NCBI GenBank assembly: GCA_036310845.1
Contig: JAXJRB010000086.1
Location: 1-64,000, forward strand
Reading direction: 5' to 3'
Length of the DNA stretch: 64,000 bases
Origin: COE1 sp036310845
GTDB taxonomy: Bacteria; Bacillota; Clostridia; Lachnospirales; Lachnospiraceae
This document shows positions 34,517 to 44,164 of the stretch, piece after piece. The position numbers were made by a program, and so were the translations under genes. Position 1 is the stretch's first letter; each line of letters starts with the position of its first letter. The notes under the pieces were generated by a model. The model saw only the letters and a list, made by a program, of their open reading frames with translations. It searched no databases and was not told the origin of the DNA.

Positions 34517-36395
34517 ATATTTGACTGCAGCAATATTAGCATCGGTATTTATATCGACAGGAAGTATATCAATGGCAGAAGAGTCGATTGTGAAAACAAC
34601 TGGTTTTGAATTAAAGCAAGATTATGATGCTTGTGCATTTGATATTACAACGGAAATGACGGGTACATTTGATGTGAAGTTGTATTCTAAAGGTAATGAG
34701 GATAAGGCATACATAGGAAGAATTGAAGGTGGAAATTCTTGTACTATAAATGTTGAAAATGTTAATAGTGGAGTATGGCAGGTAGAAATTACATATGTAT
34801 TGGATGATGATCAAAACATAGAGGTAGACGCTGCTACAGTAATAGGCAAAATTAAGATTAATGCCAAAGCAATAGATAAAACTGCTTTTTCTGTTGGTAA
34901 TGTATCGGTTGCCAGAGATATTGTAGGATTGGATACTTACTTCAAAGACGATGCGGTAGTAGTAGAATGGACAGATACTAGTTGCGGTAACGTAAATGTA
35001 GCAATTGTTGATACGAAAACTTCTCAAATTCTTGATAAAGAGACGGTAAAAGGAAATTATTATGAATTTGAATTACCGGAACTTACGGATGAAATTTCGG
35101 TTAATGTTGTTCCTTCAACAAGCGCTAATATAACAGGAGCAAATAGTCAGTTTACAATGCCTGTCATTAATAATCCGAATGCAAAAGTTATTTATGAGGA
35201 TGTAGAATATGTAAATACAGATACTATACCGGTAAATGTTGAATTAGAAAATGCTTATTCTTTACTTTTTTTCAGCAATGGAGCAGAGGTTCAGCAGACA
35301 GGAACTTTGACAGCAGGAACTTATACATATGATATTCCGGTAGAAGAGGGTCTTAATAATATTCAGACTTTTGTTATTGATGCTGATCATAATATGCGTT
35401 CCACCAGTTATACGGTAACAAGAGATAGTATAAAGCCTGCATTAACTCTTGATATGGAGTATGATGGACTTTCTACTTATGATGATATTGCGGTTATTAC
35501 GGGTACAATCAAAGATTATGAGACTTTTATGATTAATGAGACAGTACCAGTAGTAGCAGGAGATGGTTCTTTTAAAGCAGAATATATCTTAAAAGATGGA
35601 ATTAACGAGCTTAATATAAAGGCTACAGATATTGCAGGTAATGAAACGGTATATGTAGCTTCTATTACGAAGCTAATTAAGCAGGAACCTCAGTGGAAAG
35701 ATTACATTATGCCGGGAATAGGCATCTTTGTAGTTATAATCTTTATGCTTTCATTCATAATCAAGAAAGTAAGACCGTCAAAGGAAGAAACAGACACTGA
35801 AAAAAAGGATAAACTGGAGAAAGACAAAAATAAAAATGATGATAAAGCAAAAAAGAAGAAGCATAAGCCGTTAAGCAAAAAACAGAAAGATATACTTGAC
35901 TGTGTAGGTGTAGGTGTAGCTATCTACTTTGTGTTTTCTTATCTCATTATATGGGGGAATGTTCCAACAGAATCCATGGCACCTACTTTCAATCCGGGAG
36001 ATTATATTATTTCAAACGGACTTGCATATGTAAATCATGAACCACAGCGAGGAGATGTTATTATCTTCGATAAAGGGAGTGAGAGCTTGGTTAAGCGTGT
36101 TATTGGTATTCCCGGAGATGACATCATGTTTATTGATGGTTATATCTATATAAATGGTCAGCTTTGTTATGAAGAATACATCAGTAGTGATGTAGAAACA
36201 AATTGTGCGTGGGATTTCTTTGATATTCCTGATGGCTGTTATTTCGTTATGGGAGATAATCGAGAAAATTCTTATGATTCAAGGTATTGGGATAATCCAT
36301 ATGTCAATATTGATGATATTGAAGGTAAAGTTATGGTATCTATTCCTGTTTCACAGTTAATAGATGCAGTAAAATCAATTGTAATGGGAGTATAA
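34494..36395 (+). CDS. Signal peptidase I fused to a large extracellular domain
   Basis: A 633-residue protein. Residues 1-28 are a Sec signal peptide; residues 30-400 form a beta-rich, Ig-like extracellular region (repeated DxAGN-type ends such as IKATDIAGNETVYV). TM1 spans about 406-425; then comes a Lys-rich cytoplasmic loop; TM2 spans about 470-487; and a full S26 signal peptidase I follows: Ser494 in TESMAPTF, Lys534 in LVKRVIGIPGD and the GDNRENSYDSRYW box. Catalysis is on the outer face. Ordinary SPase I is under 200 residues, so the extracellular half is an unusual fusion. It may process the plasmid's own exported pilin-like and fibre proteins. Start behind GAGGATTTAT. Confidence 0.9.
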   Translation: MKIKRVSKYLTAAILASVFISTGSISMAEESIVKTTGFELKQDYDACAFDITTEMTGTFDVKLYSKGNEDKAYIGRIEGGNSCTINVENVNSGVWQVEITYVLDDDQNIEVDAATVIGKIKINAKAIDKTAFSVGNVSVARDIVGLDTYFKDDAVVVEWTDTSCGNVNVAIVDTKTSQILDKETVKGNYYEFELPELTDEISVNVVPSTSANITGANSQFTMPVINNPNAKVIYEDVEYVNTDTIPVNVELENAYSLLFFSNGAEVQQTGTLTAGTYTYDIPVEEGLNNIQTFVIDADHNMRSTSYTVTRDSIKPALTLDMEYDGLSTYDDIAVITGTIKDYETFMINETVPVVAGDGSFKAEYILKDGINELNIKATDIAGNETVYVASITKLIKQEPQWKDYIMPGIGIFVVIIFMLSFIIKKVRPSKEETDTEKKDKLEKDKNKNDDKAKKKKHKPLSKKQKDILDCVGVGVAIYFVFSYLIIWGNVPTESMAPTFNPGDYIISNGLAYVNHEPQRGDVIIFDKGSESLVKRVIGIPGDDIMFIDGYIYINGQLCYEEYISSDVETNCAWDFFDIPDGCYFVMGDNRENSYDSRYWDNPYVNIDDIEGKVMVSIPVSQLIDAVKSIVMGV

Positions 36396-36400
36396 AAATA

Positions 36401-36649
36401 GTGAGTAGTATTAGAAATGTAGCAGAATATCTTGAAAGATTAAGTGTTGTTCAGAGAAATGCAGCTATTGAAGAAGCAGAGGAACAGACATTGATAGAAG
36501 CCAGATTGTTTATGAAGGAATTTGGTGAGAATAGTGTGATATTGGAACCTACGTTTATTAGTAAAATGCGTACATGGTATCGACAGCAATTAGAGCAAAG
36601 TCATAGTTTGCAGAATACGGAAAATATAATTCAGTTTCCAACTCGATAA
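36401..36649 (+). CDS. Unknown 82-residue protein, third gene of the operon
   Basis: Helical and charged; GTG start five bases after the previous stop, with a weak GGGAG ribosome site. Ends before a strong terminator. Not recognised. Confidence 0.6.
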   Translation: MSSIRNVAEYLERLSVVQRNAAIEEAEEQTLIEARLFMKEFGENSVILEPTFISKMRTWYRQQLEQSHSLQNTENIIQFPTR

Positions 36650-36660
36650 TTAACAAAAAA

Positions 36661-36682
36661 AAAGACGGAAAAATCCGTCTTT
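36661..36682. terminator. Bidirectional terminator
   Basis: AAAGACGGA/TCCGTCTTT stem between convergent genes with long A and T runs. Confidence 0.85.
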
Positions 36683-36691
36683 TTTTTGTTC

Positions 36692-37657
36692 TTATGAGCA
36701 GATATCCTTTACAAGACATCTGTCTTGTAGAGTGGTTGTATCAACTGCAAATTTACCTCGCACGCCAGTTTCTTTGGAAGCACGTTGGCTAAAATGTTTC
36801 CACAATACTTGATCCATATTTGGCATAACGGTTGATTCGATTACCATATTATATGTTTTATTTTTTTGATCTATAGCTTTAAAGCACAGATGTCCTCTGT
36901 TCCCAAAAGGCTGTAGAACAGTAGTGTTTTCCAGTTCAAAAACAGGATAATTTTTTTCGACAGTGACAGTATTGGATGCTTTTGGTGGTTTAGGTTCCTC
37001 TTTTTTCTCTTTAGAGCCTGTTTTTACCTGTGTATTTGCCATCTGCGTATTTGCCAGGCAGCTCTCGTTTTCATTTTGTGTTTCAGATGTATCTTGAGCC
37101 TTATGACCTGAGTATGTAGATTTCATATTTTGTAAAGAATATTTACTTGTCATATATTCTTTTTCCAAAAATGACCATCTATACTGCATTACTCTTAAGT
37201 CATCATATGACATTCCAACCATTAACTTTAAAATGGGACTTGCACCTTTTACAGGGACAAATGCGCCTTTGTCATTTTGTGTTGCTGGAAATGAATAAGC
37301 TGTCATTACTACATCAAATTTTGTACCTGGTGAGATGGTGAAATATCTTGACACAGGTTTTCCGTCATTTGCGGTAGCATTTCCGCCATATGGAGATGTC
37401 CATACTTCTTTAGGATATTTATCGCCTTTTGCTTTTTCTTCCATTAATTTTCTATACAGAGAACCATTTGCTATGTCTCTCATTAACAAAGCTCCAAAGT
37501 AATCTGCCTTCATATAACAATCAATATAGTTCTTTGAATTTTCGAGGGATACAAAAGAAAAGAGCATTTTATCAATGTCTAAACATTGTTTTACTTTTAC
37601 AAATGCCTTTGCTCCGTACATTTCACTTAATACATTGTTTTCTTTTTCTGTTGCCAT
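36692..37657 (-). CDS. Unknown 321-residue protein of the YqaJ-RecD operon
   Basis: Two ordered parts (about 1-170, mixed alpha/beta; about 235-321, beta-rich) joined by a Lys/Pro/Glu-rich linker. No motif I recognise; it does not look like RecT. The position behind the nuclease and helicase suggests a recombination or single-strand-binding accessory. Ribosome site GGAAGGAAATAAT. Terminates at the shared terminator. Confidence 0.65.
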   Translation of the reverse strand: MATEKENNVLSEMYGAKAFVKVKQCLDIDKMLFSFVSLENSKNYIDCYMKADYFGALLMRDIANGSLYRKLMEEKAKGDKYPKEVWTSPYGGNATANDGKPVSRYFTISPGTKFDVVMTAYSFPATQNDKGAFVPVKGASPILKLMVGMSYDDLRVMQYRWSFLEKEYMTSKYSLQNMKSTYSGHKAQDTSETQNENESCLANTQMANTQVKTGSKEKKEEPKPPKASNTVTVEKNYPVFELENTTVLQPFGNRGHLCFKAIDQKNKTYNMVIESTVMPNMDQVLWKHFSQRASKETGVRGKFAVDTTTLQDRCLVKDICS

Positions 37658-37675
37658 AATATTATTTCCTTCCTT

Positions 37676-39187
37676 CTATGCGACATCTAAAATTTCTTTT
37701 TTGTAGTAAAAATTAAGCTTTTCAGCCATCATTGTTATTCTTTCGTATGCAACCTCTTTATTTACAGCAATCTGCATTGCTGCATCTTCCTGTAAGAGAC
37801 ACACACGTTTCTTTGCCCTGGTTACTCCTGTGTAAAGGAGATTTTTATTTAACATTGCCTTATGTGCGGTGGTGATTCCCATTACCACGGACGGGTATTC
37901 GGAACCTTGCGATTTGTTAATACTCATGGAATATGCCAGTGATAATTGTTGCAGTTCCTTTTGCGTGTAAGCAACAGTACAGTCAATATATTCCACATAC
38001 AATTTTCCATAGCTCATTTTTTTAACAAATCCAACATCACCATTGGCACATTCAGCCCTGTTTACGAGTTGCATAACCGGATCTCCCAGTGTAAATTTTA
38101 CCTTTAGTCCTGTCTCTGTCTGTGATGTAAAATAAGGTTTATTCCTTATTTCATTAACATGAGATTGTAGTACATTATTTACATAATCACTGCATAAAAC
38201 TCCTGCTTTACGATAGGGTAGTAGACATGCTACACCTTCTACACCAAATTGTTGATATTCCTTCATAAACATTTCTACAAGTTGATTTAAGCTTTTAAAG
38301 TCATCACGTATATTTGGAGTATGGACAATTTCAAAATCGTCACCTTCTGTCATGATCCATTCACTTTCTCTGATGCGTAGGATGTTAGCAAAAAGATTAG
38401 AATCATTAGCCTGTCTGAAGGTTTTTGTTAATTCTACTTTTGGTATAACATCTGAGAATATCAGATCTCTAAGCACAGCCCCTGGACCTACGCTAGGAAG
38501 CTGATCAATATCTCCTACTAATATAACTTTCTGCCCATTTTTTATAGCTCTGAAAGTATGATAAGCAGTTTCCATATCCAGCATGGAGATTTCGTCAATG
38601 ATTAGCACATCACCACCAAACATAGCCTTGTTTGTATTGGTGTAGGTAATGCCCAGTTCTTTTTGTACTGTTTTGGCAAAGTTCCCTGCAGATTCCGTAA
38701 TACGCCTTGCAGCTTTACCCGTAGGAGCTGTAAAACGAATATCAACATCATACTGGATTTTCCGTAAAACATATTTAAGTACTTTTAAAACACTAGTTTT
38801 TCCAGTACCAGGTCCTCCAGTGATTACGCAAAAACCGTTACGTACAGCACATATTACAGCAGCTCTTTGCTGCTCATGTAATTTGAGTTTTAATTCATCC
38901 TCTCCGGCGTTTATATAAGAATCCAGTAAGGAGTCCGAAATGACCGGAGTTTTATAATTTTTCAAGATACGTATAGCATCAAATGATGCATAAGTTTCCC
39001 ACATATCATATTGAGGAAGAGAATAGTATACGATATTATCAACTGTAATTGTTCGTATTCCCTCCAATGAAGAAAGAATGTCAGGAGACATTCTTCTTCG
39101 AATCATATTTTTTTTCAATTTTGCTTCCCTTATCCAAAGATGACCTTCGGATAAAATAATATCTTCTATAAGTTTTGTTAGTGTCAT
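37676..39187 (-). CDS. RecD-like superfamily 1B DNA helicase
   Basis: A 503-residue protein: Walker A ITGGPGTGKTSVLK near residue 122, motif Ia FTAPTGKAARR, motif II VLIIDEISMLD, motif III VILVGDIDQLPSVG and C-terminal motifs with SMSINKSQGSEYPSVV and LYTGVTRAKKRV. Shorter than RecD2 (about 740), lacking much of its N-terminal region. Likely works with the YqaJ nuclease encoded 30 bases upstream. Start behind AAAAGGAAACGAGAT. Confidence 0.92.
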   Translation of the reverse strand: MTLTKLIEDIILSEGHLWIREAKLKKNMIRRRMSPDILSSLEGIRTITVDNIVYYSLPQYDMWETYASFDAIRILKNYKTPVISDSLLDSYINAGEDELKLKLHEQQRAAVICAVRNGFCVITGGPGTGKTSVLKVLKYVLRKIQYDVDIRFTAPTGKAARRITESAGNFAKTVQKELGITYTNTNKAMFGGDVLIIDEISMLDMETAYHTFRAIKNGQKVILVGDIDQLPSVGPGAVLRDLIFSDVIPKVELTKTFRQANDSNLFANILRIRESEWIMTEGDDFEIVHTPNIRDDFKSLNQLVEMFMKEYQQFGVEGVACLLPYRKAGVLCSDYVNNVLQSHVNEIRNKPYFTSQTETGLKVKFTLGDPVMQLVNRAECANGDVGFVKKMSYGKLYVEYIDCTVAYTQKELQQLSLAYSMSINKSQGSEYPSVVMGITTAHKAMLNKNLLYTGVTRAKKRVCLLQEDAAMQIAVNKEVAYERITMMAEKLNFYYKKEILDVA

Positions 39188-39217
39188 ATCTCGTTTCCTT
39201 TTTTGCCTAAAGTAGAC

Positions 39218-40588
39218 TTATGGAGTAGATATTTTTCTATTCAATATTTTCAGCTTAAAGGAAGGATGTTTTGTTTTATCTTCTGTGTCGGGTTCTGCTG
39301 GGAGCATATACTTGGCTTTTAAGCCCTTGTCATGCTGTGCAAGTTCCGTACAGGAGAAAACTTTACATTCTTCATATAATGCTGGGTAATCTTGTTTAAA
39401 TCGTTCCTCGTCTAATTTAGCGCGTTTCATTGGGGTTTTTAGTGTGATTCCTGCGACTTGTGTATCGTCTATTCTGAATTGACCATAAGAACTGGTTTTA
39501 AAGACAGGATATAATTCGGAATAGATTTTTTCTCTTTTAGCTTCCGCTTCTTTCAAAGCTTGTTCCAGTTGCTGACATTCGTTTTCAATGTCAATAGCTC
39601 TCATAACAGTTCCTCTGAATTTTTCAGGCAACTCTACCATTGGTTCTTTTTCTTTGACAGGACCGAAAAGTTCATAGTAATAATTATTGAGTAGTGCTCC
39701 GTCATCAAACTCGGTATCTGGCTCAATGAATTGCTCGACATACTCATCAAATTCGGCTACTGCATGAAAAAGTTTTTCTTCTACCGCATAATCTCGGTAA
39801 ATTCGGACAATGGCAGTACCTTCAAGAGTCTGATCCCATGAACAGCAAATATCACAGTACATTACATTAAGGATTGCCATATAATATACGCACTGCCAGA
39901 AGTATCCTTCTGGAACTATACCTTTTTTCCATCCTTCTATTACTTCATAATTCATAGGGGATGTTGTTTTGATTTCCAGAATACCTTGTATGGCTGTACC
40001 ATTTATTTCTTCCTGAAGGAAACCATCACAATTTGCTAATGCCCAAGGGTAGATAAAATCTGAATTACTCTTATAAGAAGAGGTTTTCAGTCTGCCATCC
40101 CGGTACATCTGCATAGAGATAGGATTATCATATTTAGTTCCATCCGGATTTTTTCTTATTGTTCCGTCTGGTTCGATAACTTTTCCTTCTATGAACATTG
40201 TGACCTTTTCCTTATTTTTTCTACGTAGCATATGGTATTTCATTGCTGTAGGTGTTTCGTAAAGGTGTCCTAGTTCTTTTGCTGCTACATTTCCATTTCT
40301 GGTAAATACAGTCTTTTGACCAATTTTCTGATGAAACAGTTCAAGTCTTGTTTTGAAATGTGATACGCCCATGATAGCAGACATATCGGAACCACCATAC
40401 GCTCTTTCTAAGTAACAGATATTATCTGGTCTGGGATTTTTCCATCCACTTCCATGTGGTCGCCAATGTGCTGCCCATATTTCGTCCGATACTGCACGGA
40501 TATCACCGATTGCAATAGGTTGATACGCACTTTGCTTTTTTTGTAGTGTTCCTATTATTCCATTATAGTTTTTTGGATTTTTTACCAT
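39218..40588 (-). CDS. YqaJ-like recombination exonuclease
   Basis: A 456-residue PD-(D/E)XK nuclease of the YqaJ/lambda-exonuclease type: ERAYGGSDMSAIMGVSHF, ELGHLYETPTAMKYH and the catalytic ILEIKTTSP. Such phage nucleases resect double-strand ends for an annealing protein. The candidate annealing protein is in another unit with the same leader (43053-44075). First gene of the L2 operon; start behind GAAAGGAGAAATTT. Confidence 0.88.
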   Translation of the reverse strand: MVKNPKNYNGIIGTLQKKQSAYQPIAIGDIRAVSDEIWAAHWRPHGSGWKNPRPDNICYLERAYGGSDMSAIMGVSHFKTRLELFHQKIGQKTVFTRNGNVAAKELGHLYETPTAMKYHMLRRKNKEKVTMFIEGKVIEPDGTIRKNPDGTKYDNPISMQMYRDGRLKTSSYKSNSDFIYPWALANCDGFLQEEINGTAIQGILEIKTTSPMNYEVIEGWKKGIVPEGYFWQCVYYMAILNVMYCDICCSWDQTLEGTAIVRIYRDYAVEEKLFHAVAEFDEYVEQFIEPDTEFDDGALLNNYYYELFGPVKEKEPMVELPEKFRGTVMRAIDIENECQQLEQALKEAEAKREKIYSELYPVFKTSSYGQFRIDDTQVAGITLKTPMKRAKLDEERFKQDYPALYEECKVFSCTELAQHDKGLKAKYMLPAEPDTEDKTKHPSFKLKILNRKISTP

Positions 40589-40624
40589 AAATTTCTCCTT
40601 TCTGAATGGTAGATTTTATTTATT

Positions 40625-40731
40625 TAAACCGCAAAAGCGGATTGTTTTTGCATGAAAAAAAGCAGATAGAGCTTTCGTTCTATCTGCTAAATGTTATTTT
40701 TTGTAAATGAAATTAATATATGTGTATTATA
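40625..40731 (-). promoter_or_regulatory. Two-hairpin leader L2 with promoter
   Basis: TTGCAA, 16 bases, TATAAT (40726-40731), AATTTCATTT, hairpin A (40662-40687, GCAGATAG/CTATCTGC, TTTTTTT), hairpin B (40625-40642). Controls YqaJ, RecD-like and the 321-residue gene. Confidence 0.8.
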
Positions 40732-40742
40732 CCATATATATG

Positions 40743-42191
40743 TTATTTTGCAAACTGATAATTCACATTTCTTTGTTTGCATGCATAGTAATCATCTATG
40801 CCTTTCAATTTTAATGACCAGAAGGCAGGACGGCATGTGAATCCTTCTTTTTCACAGGCTTCTTTGAGAACATTATAATTACACTTGTTTTCTTCGGTTA
40901 TTTCTTTGGAGTTTACCAGTGCATATATAATTTGTTTCTTTTCTAGGTCTTTGATTTTAGATAACATCTTATCCAATTCGTCAGCTTCTAGAGTATCTGC
41001 AAGAGAAGAAGCAGTAAATACAAAGGTATTCGATACATCCATTTTTTCATGAGTTCCATCTGTTAGAACCATATCTGTGCTCCAATATAATTCTTCTACA
41101 ATAATTCCAAATTCTTCTATAATTTTTTTCATTTTAACTAATGCTTTGGATACATTAATATTCATTACTTTATCCATATCATAGGCAATAATTATTTTTT
41201 CTAAGCCAATTTCTTTTAGAAGAGGTATATTTGTCTTTAATGCTTCTGCTGCGCTGAATACACCTGGAACTGCCATAAGAGGAAGTCCGCTAATCATATG
41301 TGTCAGATCCGCCTTCATGGCACCTTCTGTTAGTACTATAATTCCTTTTTTTAGTACAGGTTGGAATGCCTGTTTTTCTTTGTTCCACTCAAAATCAGTA
41401 GCAAAGTGTATCTTACTACTTGTTTTACAACCTTCTTTTAGATTGTTACTAGATAACCAGGTATATTTGCTTTCTGATTCACCTGTTTCATCATTAATTA
41501 ACAAATCTTCATTATTTTTTCGCAACTGTATCCCTGTAATTTGATTATAGAAGTTGCGATACGGAACTAATATGCCCCCTTTTCTACGGCATAAAGTCCA
41601 TACATTTTTGTTTCTTGTTTTGTAAAAGCCGGGTACACCTTTTAAAGTGCAATTCTGGCCTATTAATTTTTTGGGAATAGTGAAATATTCCTCTGTATAT
41701 CCATCTTCTTTAGATTTTGGATATGTTACATAGCTCAACGTAGCTATTTCATGACTTGTAAAGCCACGTTCCAAAAGATCTTGTGCATGCCTGTCCGACA
41801 ATTTAAGATTGGAAAGTAGCATACTATATGTCTGATTTTTGATAACATCATCAGCCTCTTCGCTTTGGGGTAGAGGTGGTTCTGTTTGTGTAACAATTCT
41901 TTCTCTTTTTGGAATGTTATCGGAATCGGCACTATATCCTAGTTGCTGCATTATATCTGCATATGCTTCTTTGGTGGAAATATTATGGAGATATGCATGA
42001 AATTCTGTTGCTCCGCGTCCAGAAATCCCACAGCAGAAGCAATTGAATTTTTCAGATTCAAGATTTATTCCTAAATCTTTATTAATTTTCTTTTTAGAAC
42101 AGAATGGACATAATACACGTATGGAAGCTTGGTTTGGTTTGAAATCTATACTGTTTAACTTCAATACTTCACTCATTGTATAAGGTATCAT
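40743..42191 (-). CDS. Plasmid/phage primase with zinc finger and TOPRIM-like domain
   Basis: A 482-residue protein. N-terminal zinc finger with Cys28-x2-Cys31 and Cys51/53/54 (FNCFCC), as in DnaG-type CHC2 fingers. A DUF3854/TOPRIM-like core carries GIIVLTEGAMKADL and IIIAYDMD. No helicase domain. It makes primers for the plasmid's own replication, presumably with SSB and the two Rep origins. Start behind AAAGGAGAAAAAAA, own L3 leader. Confidence 0.85.
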   Translation of the reverse strand: MIPYTMSEVLKLNSIDFKPNQASIRVLCPFCSKKKINKDLGINLESEKFNCFCCGISGRGATEFHAYLHNISTKEAYADIMQQLGYSADSDNIPKRERIVTQTEPPLPQSEEADDVIKNQTYSMLLSNLKLSDRHAQDLLERGFTSHEIATLSYVTYPKSKEDGYTEEYFTIPKKLIGQNCTLKGVPGFYKTRNKNVWTLCRRKGGILVPYRNFYNQITGIQLRKNNEDLLINDETGESESKYTWLSSNNLKEGCKTSSKIHFATDFEWNKEKQAFQPVLKKGIIVLTEGAMKADLTHMISGLPLMAVPGVFSAAEALKTNIPLLKEIGLEKIIIAYDMDKVMNINVSKALVKMKKIIEEFGIIVEELYWSTDMVLTDGTHEKMDVSNTFVFTASSLADTLEADELDKMLSKIKDLEKKQIIYALVNSKEITEENKCNYNVLKEACEKEGFTCRPAFWSLKLKGIDDYYACKQRNVNYQFAK

Positions 42192-42223
42192 TTTTTTTCT
42201 CCTTTCGATTTTTTATTATATTT

Positions 42224-42327
42224 AAACCGCTGTAGCGGATTGTTTTTGTATAAAAAAAGCAGGCAGAGAAATTCTCTGTCTGCTAAATTTGGTTTTTTGT
42301 AAATGAAATTTATATAATTTTATTCTA
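42224..42327 (-). promoter_or_regulatory. Two-hairpin leader L3 with promoter
   Basis: TTGCTA, 17 bases, TAGAAT (42322-42327), AATTTCATTT, hairpin A (42259-42283, GCAGACAGAG/CTCTGCCTGC with one mispair, TTTTTTT), hairpin B (42224-42241, CCGC/GCGG). Controls the primase. Confidence 0.8.
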
Positions 42328-42406
42328 GCATATAAATAGGAGAGTAGCAACAATTTTTTATTACCTTGCGTTAGGTGTCATAGGTGAGTTTATTTGTGCA
42401 AAAAAA

Positions 42407-42424
42407 AGACGACTTACGCCGTCT
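42407..42424 (-). terminator. Terminator of the ssb operon
   Basis: AGACG/CGTCT stem with U-run on the minus strand, after the 42459 stop. Confidence 0.75.
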
Positions 42425-42458
42425 TTTTCAAATTCTCCGTAAATTCCTATTAGGATAT

Positions 42459-42680
42459 TTAATCTTCTTTGGATTCTACAATTGTTACTGTTCCCTCAAA
42501 TATGCCCCATTCAGAAGACTGTTGATATGTATGTGTTTCTGCAATATCATCTTCTGTCATTGGTCTTGTCAGATACCATAGTGAATCATTCTTCCATGTA
42601 ATTAACTCCAATTTTGTATTTGGCTTATAGTTACAGCCCATACAGGCTATGTTCCAGATTAAGTAGTATCTGATATGCAT
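42459..42680 (-). CDS. Unknown 73-residue protein
   Basis: Composition is protein-like (WKNDSLWYLTRPMTEDDIAE). It starts 16 bases after the previous gene without a clear ribosome site, so translation may be coupled. Last gene of the ssb operon. Not recognised. Confidence 0.5.
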   Translation of the reverse strand: MHIRYYLIWNIACMGCNYKPNTKLELITWKNDSLWYLTRPMTEDDIAETHTYQQSSEWGIFEGTVTIVESKED

Positions 42681-42696
42681 ATTCAGTTTTTTATTT

Positions 42697-42984
42697 TTAG
42701 AACGCTAAGTTGTGATAAGCGTTTTTGTCATTAATCTTACTTGCAACTACTATTAATTCTGCAAATAACATACAGTTTATGTATGCATCTACTTTATTGA
42801 CATATTCTTCAAATAGACCTATATACTCATAAGCACCAAAACGAGTTGTATCTTTTGTTTTGCTTTTACATATTAGTTCTACAGAATAGTCGGTTTCCTC
42901 ATAAGAGAAAACGAGTTTGTTATCCATTGTGTTCAATGTATCTATTGCATTTTTAATTCTTTTTATAGCATCAGATTTTTCCAT
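42697..42984 (-). CDS. Unknown 95-residue protein
   Basis: Helical, soluble, start behind AAGGAGGAACGA. A strong hairpin with U-run precedes it (43004-43040), so its expression is attenuated relative to ssb. Not recognised. Confidence 0.65.
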   Translation of the reverse strand: MEKSDAIKRIKNAIDTLNTMDNKLVFSYEETDYSVELICKSKTKDTTRFGAYEYIGLFEEYVNKVDAYINCMLFAELIVVASKINDKNAYHNLAF

Positions 42985-43003
42985 TCGTTCCTCCTTAAAA
43001 AAG

Positions 43004-43040
43004 TTACATTACAGGAGCATTTATAACCCCTGTAATGTAA
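43004..43040 (-). terminator. Attenuator between annealing-like and 95-residue genes
   Basis: TTACATTACAGG pairs with CCTGTAATGTAA, followed on the minus strand by CTTTTTT and directly by the ribosome site of the next gene. Confidence 0.7.
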
Positions 43041-43052
43041 TTACAATTTTTC

Positions 43053-44075
43053 TTATAAGTCAATACCGTTTTCAATAAATGACGCTTTGATGGCAGGATA
43101 ATTTCTTGCTATTACTAATAGAGCCTTTTTACCGTCTTCTGAAACATCACCTTTTGTATACATCCAAAGTATATTACCGGGATAGGTATCTGCGGTTTGA
43201 CCAAGTGTTAATCCTTTATCCTTAGCCCTGCCACATTCAGCAGGCAATTTTTTAGCATCTTCTAATGGAATAGTGTTTTTCAAGGAAACGTCAGTTTGTT
43301 CAGATACAATTGGCATTTCCTCGTTCTTTGTACTTTGTTCAGCAACAGTAGTACTAATGGAATCTTCCTCTGGCTCTGACACCATGTTAGTATCTGGTAT
43401 TTCATTATCTTTTGTAACATCTGCTTTTTCTGGTTCACTGTTTGGTTCTGCATCATCAAATTTTTCTTCTGTTTGATTTTCTATGTCAGTAGTAGCAGCA
43501 TCATAAGCAACTTGAGGATTGAGTTCATCTTTTTGCTTCATGGTTTTGATTGCTTCCTCCGGATTCTCTTCTGGTTCATAAGAATAGGAATACCAAGAAC
43601 CAATTCCATACTTTTGCAATGCCTTTGATTCCGCAAGCCCTTTGGCTGCAGATTCGCAGTACATTTTTCTTCCCCATTCATCGTCATTGTATTCAGTTGG
43701 AGCAGAAGAATAAGATACAGTAGCCTTTCCGGTAGCTATAGGTTTATCATCTGAATAATTGAGATATAAGAATGCTTCAACAGTTACGGAACTATCAGAA
43801 TCCTTTCCTGTTGTGCGGTATGTAAAGCAGCTGTCAGGTGCTATTAATTTCATAACCATTTCCTTATATTGTTTTGGCATGAATTTGTAGCTTTTCCCTG
43901 TTTCCTTGCCAAATTGTACTTCTTTTGCTTCATCATACAAATCGGTCAAGCGGGAGAATACTTCTTTATCATCATACCTATTAACAGGCTTATCCGGATG
44001 TCGGGAATCTATTGCTTTAGCAAGTTCCATAATCATTACTTCATGTAACATATTTAATCGATTTTCATTTATCAT
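43053..44075 (-). CDS. Possible single-strand annealing protein (Rad52/Sak-like)
   Basis: A 340-residue protein. The first 170 residues form one domain ending in CESAAKGLAESKALQKYGIG, resembling the helix of Rad52/Sak/ERF phage annealing proteins. A Glu/Thr/Ser-rich linker (about 180-280) leads to a 60-residue C-terminal helical domain. It sits behind ssb, in the regulon that also has the YqaJ nuclease; a nuclease-annealing pair is the expected phage recombination set. The family call is from a short motif and context. Confidence 0.6.
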   Translation of the reverse strand: MINENRLNMLHEVMIMELAKAIDSRHPDKPVNRYDDKEVFSRLTDLYDEAKEVQFGKETGKSYKFMPKQYKEMVMKLIAPDSCFTYRTTGKDSDSSVTVEAFLYLNYSDDKPIATGKATVSYSSAPTEYNDDEWGRKMYCESAAKGLAESKALQKYGIGSWYSYSYEPEENPEEAIKTMKQKDELNPQVAYDAATTDIENQTEEKFDDAEPNSEPEKADVTKDNEIPDTNMVSEPEEDSISTTVAEQSTKNEEMPIVSEQTDVSLKNTIPLEDAKKLPAECGRAKDKGLTLGQTADTYPGNILWMYTKGDVSEDGKKALLVIARNYPAIKASFIENGIDL

Positions 44076-44096
44076 ATAGTTTCCTCCTGAAAAAAG

Positions 44097-44127
44097 AAGA
44101 GAAGCTACAATGATAGTAACTTCTCTT
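44097..44127 (-). terminator. Attenuator between ssb and the annealing-like gene
   Basis: AAGAGAAG/CTTCTCTT stem followed on the minus strand by CTTTTTT and then the AGGAGG ribosome site. Confidence 0.7.
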
Positions 44128-44164
44128 GAGATTTTTTCTTATTTAATTGTATTTACTGCTCTTG

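Noticed and set aside
34611..35027. 138-codon minus-strand frame inside the signal-peptidase fusion gene
   Set aside because: Antisense to a well-supported coding region; no ribosome site; Ile/Tyr/Cys-rich shadow composition.
36692..37657. RecT-type annealing protein
   Set aside because: Position fits, but I see no RecT motif; the 43053-44075 protein has the better Rad52/Sak-like signature.
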